64,000 nucleotides of DNA, taken from assembly GCA_023634235.1 (NCBI GenBank), contig JAMKCF010000009.1:4960001-5024000 (forward strand), read 5' to 3'. This document shows positions 37,745 through 49,242 of the stretch, piece after piece. Positions within the stretch are counted from its first letter, which is position 1, and each line of letters begins with the position of its first letter. The DNA is from Pisaster brevispinus (lineage: Eukaryota > Echinodermata > Asteroidea > Forcipulatida > Asteriidae). Under the pieces are notes generated by a model. That model was not told where the DNA came from. It ran no database searches and saw nothing but the letters and a program-made list of their open reading frames with translations. The position numbers and the translations under genes were made by a program.

Positions 37745-38559
37745 GATGGCCATTTTCTTTTCTTCGGAGAAAAAAATATATATGCCCGTGGGCGTTTCAA
37801 CAGGAAGCTGTTTGGTTCGTTTACAATTTTCTTGCCGTAAGGCCCATCTGCCGTTGCTATTTGGTTGTGAAACTCGGAATGATGATGTTCCCGAAATTCG
37901 ATCTCATCAATGGGAACAACAATGTTATTTCAATAAATCATGGAAGAGTGAAGTGACCCGATATTGATGGCAGCCATCTATTGAAATGCATCTGTATTCC
38001 AATTCAACTGGCGGCTGTCCGTTTCAAACCGTCACACCTGCCTACCAGCATCTTTGTCCGTAGCGACTTGTGTATACGTGAATAAATTACTTGCTGTCCT
38101 TGATCAGGCTGATTTGACGTTGGTTTAACACAATTCGATGAATTATTTTTAAAAACTTTAAAAAAAACCAGGATAACGACCCGAAGGTTTCTTCCCTCCG
38201 GCTATTTTGAAGTCTAGACTTACACTGAGAACACTTTTAAATGGATTTTATTTCGACTCTGTGTAAGCGAAGCACTTTGTTTCACATTTTGATAAAAAGA
38301 GTAAACAACATCTGTTGGGCGAAAGTACATCTGATCTGAAACCGCACCACCCTCCAGCCCGCCCCTTCAGTTTAATAAAACACGGACTATCCAGACACGT
38401 ATTACGGCCCTGTTACGCATTCCTCTATTAGAAACTAACAAGACTACCCGCAAGTGTGGCAAAAGGTCGAAACTGTTTTCATTGGTATCCGTAACGAGTC
38501 TCGGGCAGTTCATTTTGAAGGTAAACTTCATGACACCATTCAGAACGGGTCTACAACCC
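37745..38559. other. 5' flank of K2P-D and spacer
   Basis: No gene recognised. It includes the region just upstream of the K2P-D start, where promoter elements would be expected but none is distinctive. Confidence 0.4.
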
Positions 38560-38905
38560 TTTTTCAAACCACGGCTTTGGCTTGGGCTCCGGTTTGGTCT
38601 TTAGTCTTGATTGGCGACGCTATAGTTTTTTGTTATCAGTCGCAGGTATAGAAGGCGCAACATCGGCTTGCTTGGGCGACTGGGCAAGTCTACGATTCTT
38701 GTTAAAACTAGTTTAATCATTAAGTTTGTTTGTTTGTTACAGATATCTCTTCACCGCTTATACTCGTTGTGCAATTGCGATATCGGTGACTTCCTCTAAA
38801 AAAACGAACGTCGCCAATCATTAGACTAGTTTATAGGCTCCGTCCTCCTGTCTGAGCCACAGAAGGAAAGTGCACGTTTTCTAAACAATTGGCAAAGCCT
38901 AAAGC
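38560..38905. mobile_element. Degenerate element with CCACGGCTTTGGCTTGGGCT end
   Basis: The left part has CAAACCACGGCTTTGGCTTG then GGCTCCGG; near 38860 come CTGAGCCACAGAAGG, GTGCACGTTTTCTAAAC and TTGGCAAAGCC, which parallel the neighbouring element at 39052-39195. The right end is not well defined. Confidence 0.4.
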
Positions 38906-39051
38906 AGCGCCCATGATTTCGAAATGGCCCGTTGTCAAACGCGGTAGAAAGGGGTTAAGCAGTGTACAGCGAACATTAAGAAAACGACTAAAGGCTTATC
39001 AACAAGTTTGCTTTATTTTTTAGGAATTTATATCAGGAAGACAGAGCTCTT

Positions 39052-39195
39052 CTCGAAACCACGGCTTGGGCTATAGGCTTGGGTTTAGGCTCGGCGTCCG
39101 CCTGATTGAAGTCCCGTAAGGTAGGCGCACATTTTCTAAATAACTGACTGAGCTCTATAGTCTAAGCCCAAGCCCAAGCCGTGGTTTCAAAAAAG
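39052..39195. mobile_element. Palindromic element with CGAAACCACGGCTTGGGCT ends
   Basis: The left end CGAAACCACGGCTTGGGCTA is inverted at the right end (AAGCCCAAGCCGTGGTTTC). The element is about 145 bp with no gene. A related element is at 50571-50760. Confidence 0.65.
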
Positions 39196-39216
39196 GACCA
39201 TTATAGTTGTTTTGTT

Positions 39217-39407
39217 ATCCTCTGAAGGGACATCACACACATAATAACATTTGCGTCAATATTCCCCAAATTACCCCCAAGTTGCAAATTTTTACGGAAA
39301 TATTTACGGAAATATTTCCAACTACGGCGGCAAAACCGTGAATAAATAATTACGGAAATAATATATCCGTAAAAGTATAATGTACAATGTCCCTTTGGAG
39401 TCACCAT
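39217..39407. mobile_element. MITE of the GGTGGCCCTGAAGGGACAT family, copy 3
   Basis: Left end CCTCTGAAGGGACATCACAC; right end ACAATGTCCCTTTGGAGTCACC. The interior has tandem TTTACGGAAATA words and their inverse, similar in style to the copy at 27467-27677. It is adjacent to the palindromic element just before it. Confidence 0.55.
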
Positions 39408-39977
39408 AATCAGCCAGCCAGCCTGGGGAAATGTCAATCAAGTTATGATCCCCTCAGAGTGAAAACAACGTTCATATTTTTCGGTTAAAAAAACCTACAA
39501 AAAACGGTCATGAGTGTAATTAATAATTTCTGGCTATTTTGTGGAATATTTAATTTGGCTATACCGTCATAAAAAAGGTCTATATTTCTTTTTAAAAATC
39601 ATCTGGAAAAGTTTCTTTACACGTGAAAATCAACGGACGAGATGATACCAGATTTTTTGTTATCGTGGTCGAGTTGGGCTGTCGTACGTAACAATATTGA
39701 CTGAGTCATTACTGAAAGGTAATTTCCATGAGGACATTATAAGACCTATTGTTGCACTTTGTTCTCTGTCAAAGTTTTTTTTTTTTTTTTTTTTTTAAGT
39801 TACTTTGGTTTTCTAAACCGTGGAAAGTGCCTGGTTTAATCCTCAGACCCTTTTAAAATCAAGACAGGTTTTTTATGTATCATTGATAGACGGCTTTTTA
39901 AATAGTGTTTTTATCACTAGACCTATTAACATCTATTCAAATATTCCTTTTGATCCGTATAGTCACTCAAAGCTGCC

Positions 39978-41720
39978 TTACTCTAACAAAGAATCATCTT
40001 CCCTCAGTGATTTCGGAACATACTTTCTCAAATATCGGCAGGATTCTAGCTCTGAGAGATCCAATGGTTCCACGCTGATTCCAGCCAATGCTGCCGCCTC
40101 TGGTACATCCTGGTAGTACCGGATTAAGTCCGCAGTGGACGGATCTTCCTGCCGGACTCGGTTTCCCCTTAGGGCCAGCGACCCCCGCTCCCTAGACCGT
40201 TCGGCTGCGTTCATTGGCACCCCATGAGATAGCCTTCTCCCCGGCGAGCTGTCGTTGGAGACCGTCACCGATTCCGAGTCCAAGGCCAGCCCGGCGTTCC
40301 CGTCCCCGGAATCCCCCGATTGGTACGCGGTCGAATCGAGGAATACGTTGGTCAAGTTTGGGGCTAGCCCCGTTCCCGCTTTACGGGTTTTCCCGTGGAT
40401 TGCAGCCGCTATGCTAATCAAAGGAGCACCGTCGGTTGACACCTTCCTAACGGCCCTCTGAAGGCTCTCTTGTGAGGGCGCATGGGTCGATAGATGGCTC
40501 TGCTGGGACCCGGTCGAGATTTTGCGGGAATGACGTCTTTGGTGGGTTTCTATCACTAACTCGGCACTGGAAGCAGTTTCATCGGAGTAATTATCAGGCT
40601 GGTCGTAGGTTTCATGTTGCGGCTGACTTGGAAAAATCGATGATTTGATCCCTTCTAGAGTTTCCTGTTCATCTGCCTCGCTTTTTATTATAATACATTT
40701 TCCAGGGTGGCTCAGCAAAATATTATGTCCACTGCAGTCAGTATTTTCAGTATATGTTTTCAAGCTCTCGGCTTCCAAATATTTCCTACTTCGTGGAGAA
40801 GATGGGCTTGGTTTTGGATGGTGTCCGGAAAGTTTCTCCGTCACTTTAAATGAAGTGTTACGTTTGACCTCACCGTGGTCTTGGGAAATGACAGAGTTGG
40901 TTTTCCCCGGTTCGCTTGGTGTCAGCGGAGAGGTTGGGGTCTTGGCGGACCGTTCCAACTCATCACTCGCATTACCGGTCCGATCTCGGAGTTTCAACGG
41001 TCGCAGATGCAAGCCTTGCTGTCGCTGGCCGGTTACAGACTCTTTCTCAGGGGTATAGCGTGGTACATCCAATAAATGTTCTCCCCTTCTTCGGTCCACA
41101 GAATCACCACGCAGACTGCGAAGTGCGTGATTCCTAGTTTCTGTCGAGGAAATTGGCGGGAGATGGTTGGTGGACGATTTGGGACTTAGTCTTAGTGTCT
41201 GCAGACCTTGAAGTGAATGCTTCCTTCCGTTGTCCCAACTCTTTGAAACAGACTCGTTGCTGCGTCTCATCCGGGGAAGAAGATCGTAGTTTATCACAGA
41301 ATCGTCGACGTTTCCACCTTCTAGGTTTTCAAGTTCATTTAAGTCAACCAGACTCCTCGACTTGGCTCTCGGACGTCTTGAGATAGTGTCACCTCCTCCG
41401 GTGTCGTGAGACGGGACGTCAAGATAGCGATGAGGTGACTGTATTTTTGAAGGTACCGAGTACTTCCTGATGGCACCACTGGTGCCCGAAAGATTGATCT
41501 TAAAGTTCGGGGGTGGAGACTGCGACCGTGGGATCATCCGTTTTTTCTCGCGGGCAAAGTCCCGGAGCTCTTGGGCAAGTTGTCTCCTCTCGTGCTGGTA
41601 GGCGGCACTCTTCGTGATGAGCTGTTTGTCGAGTCTGGCCGATGTTTCCTCGAGCTGCACCTCCGCCAGTTTGTTCTGATGGGAGAGATAATCAGCCCGT
41701 CTGCCCGTTGCTTTTTTCAT
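39978..41720 (-). CDS. Single-exon, Ser-rich, probably disordered protein (580 aa), family unknown
   Basis: A 580-residue open frame without introns, far longer than chance in this AT-rich DNA and clearly GC-richer than its flanks. Residues 1-65 look like a charged helix or coiled coil (LDKQLITKSAAYQHERRQLA, then QELRDFAREKKRMIP). The middle is Ser-, Pro- and Arg-rich with many basophilic kinase or 14-3-3 type sites (MRRSNES, RRHSRKIS, RRLSHG, RKVSTD). Near the C-terminus is a conserved-looking segment: DPSTADLIRYYQDVPEAAAL, SELESCRYLRKYVPKSLRE. No transmembrane segment or signal peptide is seen. Two similar genes follow at 47965 and 53969. I do not recognise the family and assign no function; a cytoskeletal or scaffold role would be guesswork. 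Confidence 0.8.
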   Translation of the reverse strand: MKKATGRRADYLSHQNKLAEVQLEETSARLDKQLITKSAAYQHERRQLAQELRDFAREKKRMIPRSQSPPPNFKINLSGTSGAIRKYSVPSKIQSPHRYLDVPSHDTGGGDTISRRPRAKSRSLVDLNELENLEGGNVDDSVINYDLLPRMRRSNESVSKSWDNGRKHSLQGLQTLRLSPKSSTNHLPPISSTETRNHALRSLRGDSVDRRRGEHLLDVPRYTPEKESVTGQRQQGLHLRPLKLRDRTGNASDELERSAKTPTSPLTPSEPGKTNSVISQDHGEVKRNTSFKVTEKLSGHHPKPSPSSPRSRKYLEAESLKTYTENTDCSGHNILLSHPGKCIIIKSEADEQETLEGIKSSIFPSQPQHETYDQPDNYSDETASSAELVIETHQRRHSRKISTGSQQSHLSTHAPSQESLQRAVRKVSTDGAPLISIAAAIHGKTRKAGTGLAPNLTNVFLDSTAYQSGDSGDGNAGLALDSESVTVSNDSSPGRRLSHGVPMNAAERSRERGSLALRGNRVRQEDPSTADLIRYYQDVPEAAALAGISVEPLDLSELESCRYLRKYVPKSLREDDSLLE

Positions 41721-42921
41721 TTTAGCGTGGACGACTGCTGCATGTTCAAGTGAAAACGTCCCTCAACTACTCCACTCCTTGCATTTTAACCAAATTTGTC
41801 TAAAGTTGTCAGCATCGGGTCACACAATTATTTTCTGCTCTTCAGTAGACATCTGCTTAGCACAGATAATGAGTTGACACGATTTTCTAAACGATTTTAT
41901 AAAATGTGTCCAACTATGTCTGCTGTAGTCGCGGCCTGATGTGTGATATACCTGGACAGTAATAGTAATGTAATGATGGCCGACTCGAATTACATATTTT
42001 TATCTGTCGTAAACACGGAAACATAAGGGTCATATACATTAAGCTGACGTCCGTATTAAGAGCGCCGCTCTCTGCGGTTACTATGACAGGGTGGACGAGA
42101 AGGTAGGTGAGACCTCAGCAAACAGTCGGGTTTACTTTACCTCCATGATTAATCGTCAGTTCAATGGCTCTTGTAGTGTAAACGTTCCCCCAGATTGAAC
42201 GCTTTGAGACCATAAACTACAATCATCCGAAAAGGTTTTATTTTTGGTTGTACTTAAGGGAAAACCATGTGTTAAAGTTGAAGTACTTGTTTGAACAGGG
42301 AACTGTATTGCCGGATCGTGAGCCTCCTCGGGTCAGAGGAATGCAAACAAAAAGCAGGGAGCAATTTTTTTTTATATGATTGTGTAAACACACATGGTAG
42401 CTATGGGTCAATTACGCTGACACCCTTGTCGTCATGTTCCCTGTCTTGTACGAGCAATGTTGAACAATGATTTTCAGCATACCCAAAAAGGGGGTCCGAC
42501 TTCAGTTTGTCCTTGCAAATTTTGGCCAGATTTGATTACACGTGGGTCAGGGCAATTATGAATGCATTGCCATAAAGGAAGTTTATTCGAGTTTTGTTTA
42601 AGGTTTATCTGAGTACAATATGATCTTATAACTATTTTGGCACTATAAGAACAGACGAGGCACCGGGATAGACGATAAATTCCACTCTTTGATCACAATC
42701 TATAGGAACTTCAATATGTATTACATGACGACTGAAATAACAGAAAGTGTACAAGAAGATGTTGAAGGTGCTACACTAAGTACTGGCATAACCAACTGGA
42801 CCGAACAAAAAGAAATATTCTTAGATATGAATATGTTGATAACACATTTCAATTATACCTGCTAAGATTACAGGTATGCATGGAATGCCACAACATATAT
42901 CGTTATTATTGTAATCATTAC
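41721..42921. other. 5' flank of the 580-aa gene and spacer
   Basis: No gene recognised. The stretch directly upstream of 41720 could contain a promoter and a 5' UTR, perhaps with an intron, but nothing is diagnostic. Confidence 0.4.
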
Positions 42922-43299
42922 CAGTGGTGTAACTGGGGTGGCGGGGGGGGGGGGTGGCACGGGGGCACTCGTGCCCCCTCTCCATTGATGTCTGTGCCCC
43001 CCGGTGCCACCTTGACATCTTGACTTTTGGGATTGGACATTTCCAGAGTAAAATGTAACATTTTATACGCTTTGATGTGATAAATTCGATGTTCATAAAA
43101 CTGTTTTTTCATTTACACGCAGACAGTGTATTTATTTTTACACCCACGCCAGATTGTCTTGTAAAAATAGTAAACTACATTAGCAATAAAACACTGAAAA
43201 GGGGCTTGTTTAAGAAAGAGGCAAATAGAAACTTGGCCAGAAGTGCCCTTCAGAAAAAAATTGTGCCCCCTGAAATGTTACCCTAGTTACGGCGCTGAT
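42922..43299. mobile_element. MITE with CAGTGGTGTAACT ends
   Basis: Left end CAGTGGTGTAACTGGGGTGG; right end TTACCCTAGTTACGGCGCTG, its imperfect inverse. G-rich and C-rich words (GTGCCCCC) lie inside both ends. Related elements are at 63272-63503 and, by its right end only (AGCTACGCCACTG), near 52086. Confidence 0.6.
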
Positions 43300-43503
43300 C
43301 CTTCAACCTGCATCAACGTTTCTAGTTTTATTTTTTCTTTAGGCTACGAATACTGCCCTCACGGTCTACCATTGAAGTGATTAGGTCAATGATCGGTTGA
43401 GAGTTCCCAAATAATGAGCGAGGCATGAAGGGTATAGTGAGAAGTTCATTTGCCAAGCCTCATAAATAAAAACCCACAACTTTTTATTTAAATCAAAGTG
43501 TTG

Positions 43504-44090
43504 TTAAAGAGGAAGGGAAATGGCCAATTCAATTTTGTGATGTACTCATTTTACAACAGATAGAGTCCTGATGTGACTGGGGGGGGGGGAGACAATGCCA
43601 AGTCTCTCCACAATACCAATGCATTTGATATCGTTTCAGTGCAACATTTGACAACATCTGGAACACCTGATGACATCATTCTGAGAAAATGTATCTCTGC
43701 ATTTTTGTTCGGGGATGTTTTGGTTCCTCCCTGACTTTCGATGATATTTAATCAAAACGGCTTTGAATTTGACTTTTTGACTGACGAACAATTCCTCATT
43801 GGAATGTAAAGATTAGTTGTTGAAATCCAATGACGTCATGTTTCAAATTTCGCTCTGAAAAAAAAGTCAGCTATGAACCAAAACATCCCCGTACAAAAAT
43901 GTAGAAACCCATTTTTCTCAGAATGATGTCAAATTTTGCACTGGAAGGGTATCGAGTACAATGGCAATTTACACCATTTTGACGTGAGGTTAGAGACTCG
44001 TTAATTTTTGCCCCACTCACATGAGGACTCTATCGGTTGGAAAATGAGTACATCACAAAAATTGAATTGTTGATTTCCCTTCCTCTTTAA
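43504..44090. mobile_element. Long palindromic MITE with TTAA target duplication
   Basis: TTAA flanks both sides. The terminal inverted repeats are about 75 bp, starting AGAGGAAGGGAAAT and including TGTGATGTACTCATTTT, GATAGAGTCCT and ATGTGA. The inversion continues inside: CATCATTCTGAGAAAATG and GGGGATGTTTTGGTTC face GAACCAAAACATCCCC and TTTTTCTCAGAATGATG. The whole 587 bp could fold on itself. TTAA suggests a Kolobok- or piggyBac-mobilised element. Confidence 0.75.
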
Positions 44091-45244
44091 TAAAGTAAAA
44101 TTATGATATCAGAAACACAAAGGGTCGTACCGGTAAGTGATACTCTATATAGCGTGAACAGTAATCTCACCGTACCTGTCCCGTTCAGGGCATTATTTAA
44201 TCCTATAGTCCCCGCTTATCATCTTAAGAGGATTATCTCTTGTTGCTCGGGAAAAAGATTGTAATTGATATCATCAAATATAGAAACTTTATTATGTTTT
44301 TCAAACCAATAAAAAATCCTAATATAAAAGACCAGTCGGAACACAGTTCATTTAGAAATTTGTTTTGAATGAGGCCATGAAGAATCACTTTCGAAATAAA
44401 TGTTTTTGTGTACACCATCATCACAATCTTTAAGCTGAACAATGGTTGTGGCAGTTTACAAGGAAGTGATAATTTAATATGCGTTTCAAAGTAAACTTAA
44501 AAGGAAATATAACAATCCTTTATTTTGTAAAAATTTGATTTAAAAACATTACGGTCAATGGGTATTATACGGTTAGTTCTTACATTGTCTTATTTGTTTT
44601 TGTTTTTTTTAATGTGTTTTTTAAAGTTATTATTTGCTGGTCTACATTCTTGTTCATTTTGTATGTTTGTTTATTTCCGCATATCACAACTAGACAATCT
44701 GTCAATACAAGAATTTGATACAACTGGTGACAATGGAGGGAGGGCACCAGGAAAAAGCCAAGGCTTATACAGGCCCTGGTCCCTTTAGATAAGACGTGAA
44801 TTAATAACAATTTAAGAATAACGATGATAATTATTGAACAAGAATAAGGAGAAGTGTACATAGCAACTAAAAAACAGTTCGTTTAGAAAGAAAACAACAA
44901 CTAGTTATTACATACAAGTTTTAAAATTATTACACAATATTTATGTTTCTATTGCTTTGCTTCTCCCATTTAGTAATTTCGCGCTTGTTTAAATGTATTT
45001 GTCCCGCTCGTTTGTCTAAGTCTCCTCACATCAAGCTAAGCTTTTGGAATTTGCAGGTATATGGGTCTTGAGAGCGCACTTCATTTCCAATATTTAGATT
45101 TCAGAAAACACGCCATGAGTACAAACCTGTGGAATTTTCATCAAATTGGGTTGACCTAAATAGGTAAAAAGATTGCAAATCTATTTCCCACCCCCCCCCC
45201 CTTCCGGGGAACTTGATATATATGCTAATTTATGACGGTATTTC
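44091..45244. other. AT-rich spacer
   Basis: No gene recognised; T-rich and A-rich stretches only. Confidence 0.4.
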
Positions 45245-45485
45245 AGAGAGAAATATTTCTCTGGAGGATTGGTACCGGTGCGAACTTTATAATTAGTGAG
45301 CTTTCAGTCGGAAATATTTCTCTTTAGGATTAGTAAACAGTGTGAACTTTTAGAGGAAAATATTTCTCTGTAGGATTGGTAAGAGCTTCATAATTATTTA
45401 GCTTTTAGTCGGGGGGGGGGGTTTATATTTCTGTTGTGGATTGGTACCGGTGTGAACTTTATAACAGTGAGCTTTCATATTGAAC
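45245..45485. repeat. Degenerate tandem repeat, about 4 copies
   Basis: The phrase (A)AATATTTCTCT, GGATTGGTA, GTGCGAACTTTATAA, GAGCTTTCAGTC recurs at about 45248, 45309, 45357 and 45424, with partial deletions that give an irregular 50-65 bp period. Similar words (GTAGCATGAACTTTATAATC, AAGCTTTCAGAC) occur at 47245-47285 inside the element at 46972-47326. Confidence 0.6.
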
Positions 45486-46971
45486 TAATATTCCCCCCGA
45501 TAATTCCCAGTAATTTGTTTTTCTTCTTTAACTCAGCAGAAATGACCGCAGAGTGAAAAAGTAACAAATCGATTAAATTGATTCGCAGCAGGAAATGTTA
45601 TTTCTATTAATTTTGTCTGATTCACTGGCTATTCTTAACGGAAACGTACAAACTTTTTCGAAAGTACAGGTGACTTTTCGCTGCAGTGATGATTAATAAA
45701 ATAAAAACAATGACGTTTGAAGTGTGCAGCAGGCATGAATAGGTTACATGTTTCTTTGTTGGCATTTTATAGATCACATTCAAACATTCAAAACGCGTGC
45801 ACTCAGGATACATTCAACGGTGTAGCTGTTGTCATGGTGTTGCCATGGCTGTGGAGTGGCTATTCGCTAGATCTCGGTAACGTCAACAAACCTTCAGATG
45901 ACCGAGCCAATAAAGGTTAATATGATGTTTGCCGGGAGGACCATCTAATATCCAGTTTACAATGACATTAAAGAGTTGTTTAAATATAGATAACTTTGGG
46001 TCAGATGATTCACTGCAAAGCGACTGACACATTGCAGTTAATTCCACTTAAAACTATCATTCAGTTGTCAGATTGGTTCCAATTGATAGATAAATTTAAA
46101 ATTGAGGTCCTCGATTTGAAGTAGCGCTACTCTACGGTTGCCAACCCTTTCAGGAAACTCGAAGCTTTTTGTTGTTGTTTTGCTTTCACGTGCCACGTGA
46201 TACCCTTCTTGGACAACAAGTTTTGTGGATATCAAAATTGTCCAGTGGCGAGTAAGTTCATGAACAGAAATATGACATTATCGTATTAATCAAACAATTG
46301 TTTTCATTTTGAGCAAAGTGCGTGCCGTGCATTACAATCAATGGTAGGCTAAATGAAAATTGCTATGTGAAAACGAAAATCGTCTATGCCTTGCAAAGGT
46401 TGCAATGATAGTTAGCGTAATTTCAAAAGTAAAGCTCTTTGAGTTTTGAAACTTCATGAAATTGTAGGCCTTGGTGAATAATGTATAGCCGTGTACAAAC
46501 AAAAATTAACACATGACGTGCTACTTCATGGTGTCACTAACGAAAATGTGTATAGGCGGGAAACTCTCAAATTAAAAAAATTGCCATGGAGGTTACTCTT
46601 CCAAAGAAACGTAAAGAAACGTAAACTTTACGCACGTGCTTTTTTCAAAACCTTCTTTTTAACTTTTGTGTAAAACGTTCACAATGTTTCGATACTTTGG
46701 TGTTGTGTTAATTGAAAACGACGTGAGTTTACCAACAGTTTACCAAGTTTACCAGTTTACCAAGTGTGCAGACTTTGCAAGTCTTCGAATGCAGGGAACC
46801 ATTTTAAAGGGTGCTATTTCTGGTTCCTTCACAGCACTCAGGAACCTGAGGTTCAAAAGATTGTTGGAATTTGCGACTTGCTCAGTCAGACTTTTCAACA
46901 GACCACTGTGTACAACGCATTGAAAACAAAATAACTACAAATTTAGCAAGCAGAAGTTATTGAAGTTAAAT
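45486..46971. other. Spacer
   Basis: No gene recognised. Near 46725-46765 ACCAACAGTTTACCAAG-type words are locally repeated. Confidence 0.35.
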
Positions 46972-47326
46972 GTATTATACAGGATTGGTAGAGCTGACAA
47001 AATAGTCGCAGACATTGTTCATGTTTTGTGTGATCAAGCAAGTACATGAATTATCAAACCTGTGAAAATTTGGGCTTAATCCGTTGTGTGAGTCGGGAGA
47101 AAATAGTGAAAACCGTGTACAATTTTTGTAGACATTGTCATTAATTTTGGTTGTGTATTTTAATTGAACAATTTTTTTTTCCAGATACAGCTTTCTCAAG
47201 TATGACTTCATTCCAGAGGAAAATATTCCAAGGAAAAAAAAAAGTTGTAGCATGAACTTTATAATCAGTAAAGCTTTCAGACTAAAATTGAACGTGTTTT
47301 GTATCCGTACCAATCCCGTATAATAC
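46972..47326. mobile_element. MITE with TATTATACAGGATTGGTA ends
   Basis: The left end TATTATACAGGATTGGTA is inverted at the right end as TACCAATCCCGTATAATA, with one mismatch over 18 bases. The element is about 355 bp. It contains no convincing gene; the 112-codon minus frame is AT-driven. Confidence 0.6.
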
Positions 47327-47964
47327 CTCTAACAATACGTAGGCCTAATTGATGTCTAGTGCTCCCACGAAATTGTAAACGATTTTGTTTTTGTGGTTTT
47401 GAAAGATTGCAATTTTTTAAAGGGAAACAAACTAAACATTATTTTTGGTTAGTTTTTCTCATTACCATAATTTCGCAATAAATGTGGCCTTCGGTTATCA
47501 AATCTAATTTTGAAAATGTGATTTCCGGGAATGCGTGTCTGTCTAGGTCCGATTTCATGGCGATGCTTACCAAAGAATTGTGAGCTTACACAGCACCCTG
47601 CGTAAGCGCAGAATTCCACGGTAAGCAACACCATGGAAAACACATTGAAAACAGTTTTTATAAGACATTGATCTGCGAGAACCAGCGGATTGTTAACCAA
47701 ATAGAATCACCTCAAGTTTACAAACACAATTTAATGATGAAAAACAATTTTTGTGACTGACTATTGAACACGAGCGCACAAACCATCTTAATTTTCTTCA
47801 TTTAGACTAAAGTGGAGCAATTCCAATATGCATTTTGGAACATCTAAAATAAACCTATTTTAAAACAATTTAGCCATGTCAGAATGACACAAAAATAGAG
47901 TTGCTTCTGAACAATTGTATGCATTATCTGTGCTTTTTGTCTTTGTAAATGGGAATCTATTTCC

Positions 47965-49242
47965 TTAGTTTGTTATCAGCGGTTTTCTGTTCAAGCTACT
48001 CTCCCCTCTCTGGAGTCTCTTCTTTTCTATCCGCACGGTGACATGCCTCCCTTGACCAAAGTCATTCCTCCGACGTCTCGATGAGGAGGACCGCGATTCC
48101 GCCTCATCATCCAGGCCGTAAAACGTTCCCTCGCCCAGGTAGTGAAGTGCCGAGGCGTTGACGCGGTACCGGTCAGCCCGCGCCGCTCTCTCCTGATGCC
48201 TGGAGTACGCCATGATGTTCTCGATGAACAGGGGTCTCTCCCGGGTACCGTTCGGTACATTTCCCCGGGTGATCGGCGGGAGCGTCCCGCTGCTGGATCG
48301 GGTCTCGGTGATGACGGTGTGTGGATCTGATTTAGCGTCATCAGTCGAGGTTAAAGCCGTAACAACATCCACGAGATTGGGCTTCCATGACGCGATGTCC
48401 CCAGTCTGGAGATCTCTCTGTCTCATCTGGTTACTGAGCCATTCCACGCCACGTTCCAAAGCTACCTGGTTTCCGGCCGTTCTGCTCTCCATTCTTGGTG
48501 TACTTGGAAATAGACCCACGATGCCTTCCATGTCACGCCCTTCGTCTACTTCATCTATACGTCCAAGATGCTTTGGTGTGATGTAAGAAGGAATCTCAAT
48601 ATCAGGAGCAGACGGGAATACACTCTTGTTGGAATTTGCGACTGCTGAGATGATGCTTTCCTCTGTCGGTACTGCAGGCTCTAATCTCGGTAAAGTTAAG
48701 TTGTCAACAGAATGTAAGTTGTCTGCTCTCTGACCGACTTTGATATTAGAGCTAGAGTAAAGCTCTCCGGAACTCGGTTCACCTCTGAGCTCAAGACTCG
48801 TCTTCAGATCGTGCACCGAAGTCCCCTGTTTATTCTGCGCACTCTGCTGATCCACTACCGAGCCACCTTTCGGCACTTGTGCAGCCCCGTGCTTCGCTCG
48901 GTTCGCATGGCTTCGTTTCTGCCGGGTCTTGCCCCTTGGGCTAAACTTCGGGCTTGAGGTGCTCAGGGATCTTCCGCTGAGAGATGTGTCGTGACCGGGC
49001 GCTTGTGTCGTCACGTCGGTCTCGTCCTGCGGTCTCATACTTCTCTTTGCCTGCGTGAAGCGATACAATTCCTTCCTGATGTCTGACATCTCAGCGTCGT
49101 AGGCCCGCAGTTGCTTGACGTTAGCCCTGGCCATCCTCTGGCAGGTTTCCTCGTACTTACGGCGCTCGAGCTTGTTACACATCAGAACGCGCTTGGACTG
49201 CTCAGCCATCTCGTGGTCAGAAAAACCATTGAAGTACTCCAT
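47965..49242 (-). CDS. Single-exon, charged, probably disordered protein (425 aa), family unknown
   Basis: A 425-residue intronless frame, GC-rich against AT-rich flanks. Residues 1-75 form a strongly charged helix-prone stretch (EMAEQSKRVLMCNKLERRKY; later SDIRKELYRFTQAKRSMRPQ) that resembles the start of the 580-aa neighbour, where ELRDFAREKKRMIP takes the same place. The middle is Ser- and Thr-rich with basic patches (GKTRQKRSHANRAKH). Later come EIPSYITPKHLGRIDEVDEG, RERPLFIENIMAYSRHQERA and YLGEGTFYGLDDE, the most structured-looking parts. The C-terminus is Arg-rich (SSSRRRRND, IEKKRLQRGESSLNRKP). I do not recognise a domain. Confidence 0.75.
   Translation of the reverse strand: MEYFNGFSDHEMAEQSKRVLMCNKLERRKYEETCQRMARANVKQLRAYDAEMSDIRKELYRFTQAKRSMRPQDETDVTTQAPGHDTSLSGRSLSTSSPKFSPRGKTRQKRSHANRAKHGAAQVPKGGSVVDQQSAQNKQGTSVHDLKTSLELRGEPSSGELYSSSNIKVGQRADNLHSVDNLTLPRLEPAVPTEESIISAVANSNKSVFPSAPDIEIPSYITPKHLGRIDEVDEGRDMEGIVGLFPSTPRMESRTAGNQVALERGVEWLSNQMRQRDLQTGDIASWKPNLVDVVTALTSTDDAKSDPHTVITETRSSSGTLPPITRGNVPNGTRERPLFIENIMAYSRHQERAARADRYRVNASALHYLGEGTFYGLDDEAESRSSSSRRRRNDFGQGRHVTVRIEKKRLQRGESSLNRKPLITN

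Noticed and set aside
40214..41386. Several plus-strand frames of 60-140 codons
   Set aside because: They lie opposite the 580-aa minus-strand gene and are shadows in GC-rich coding DNA.
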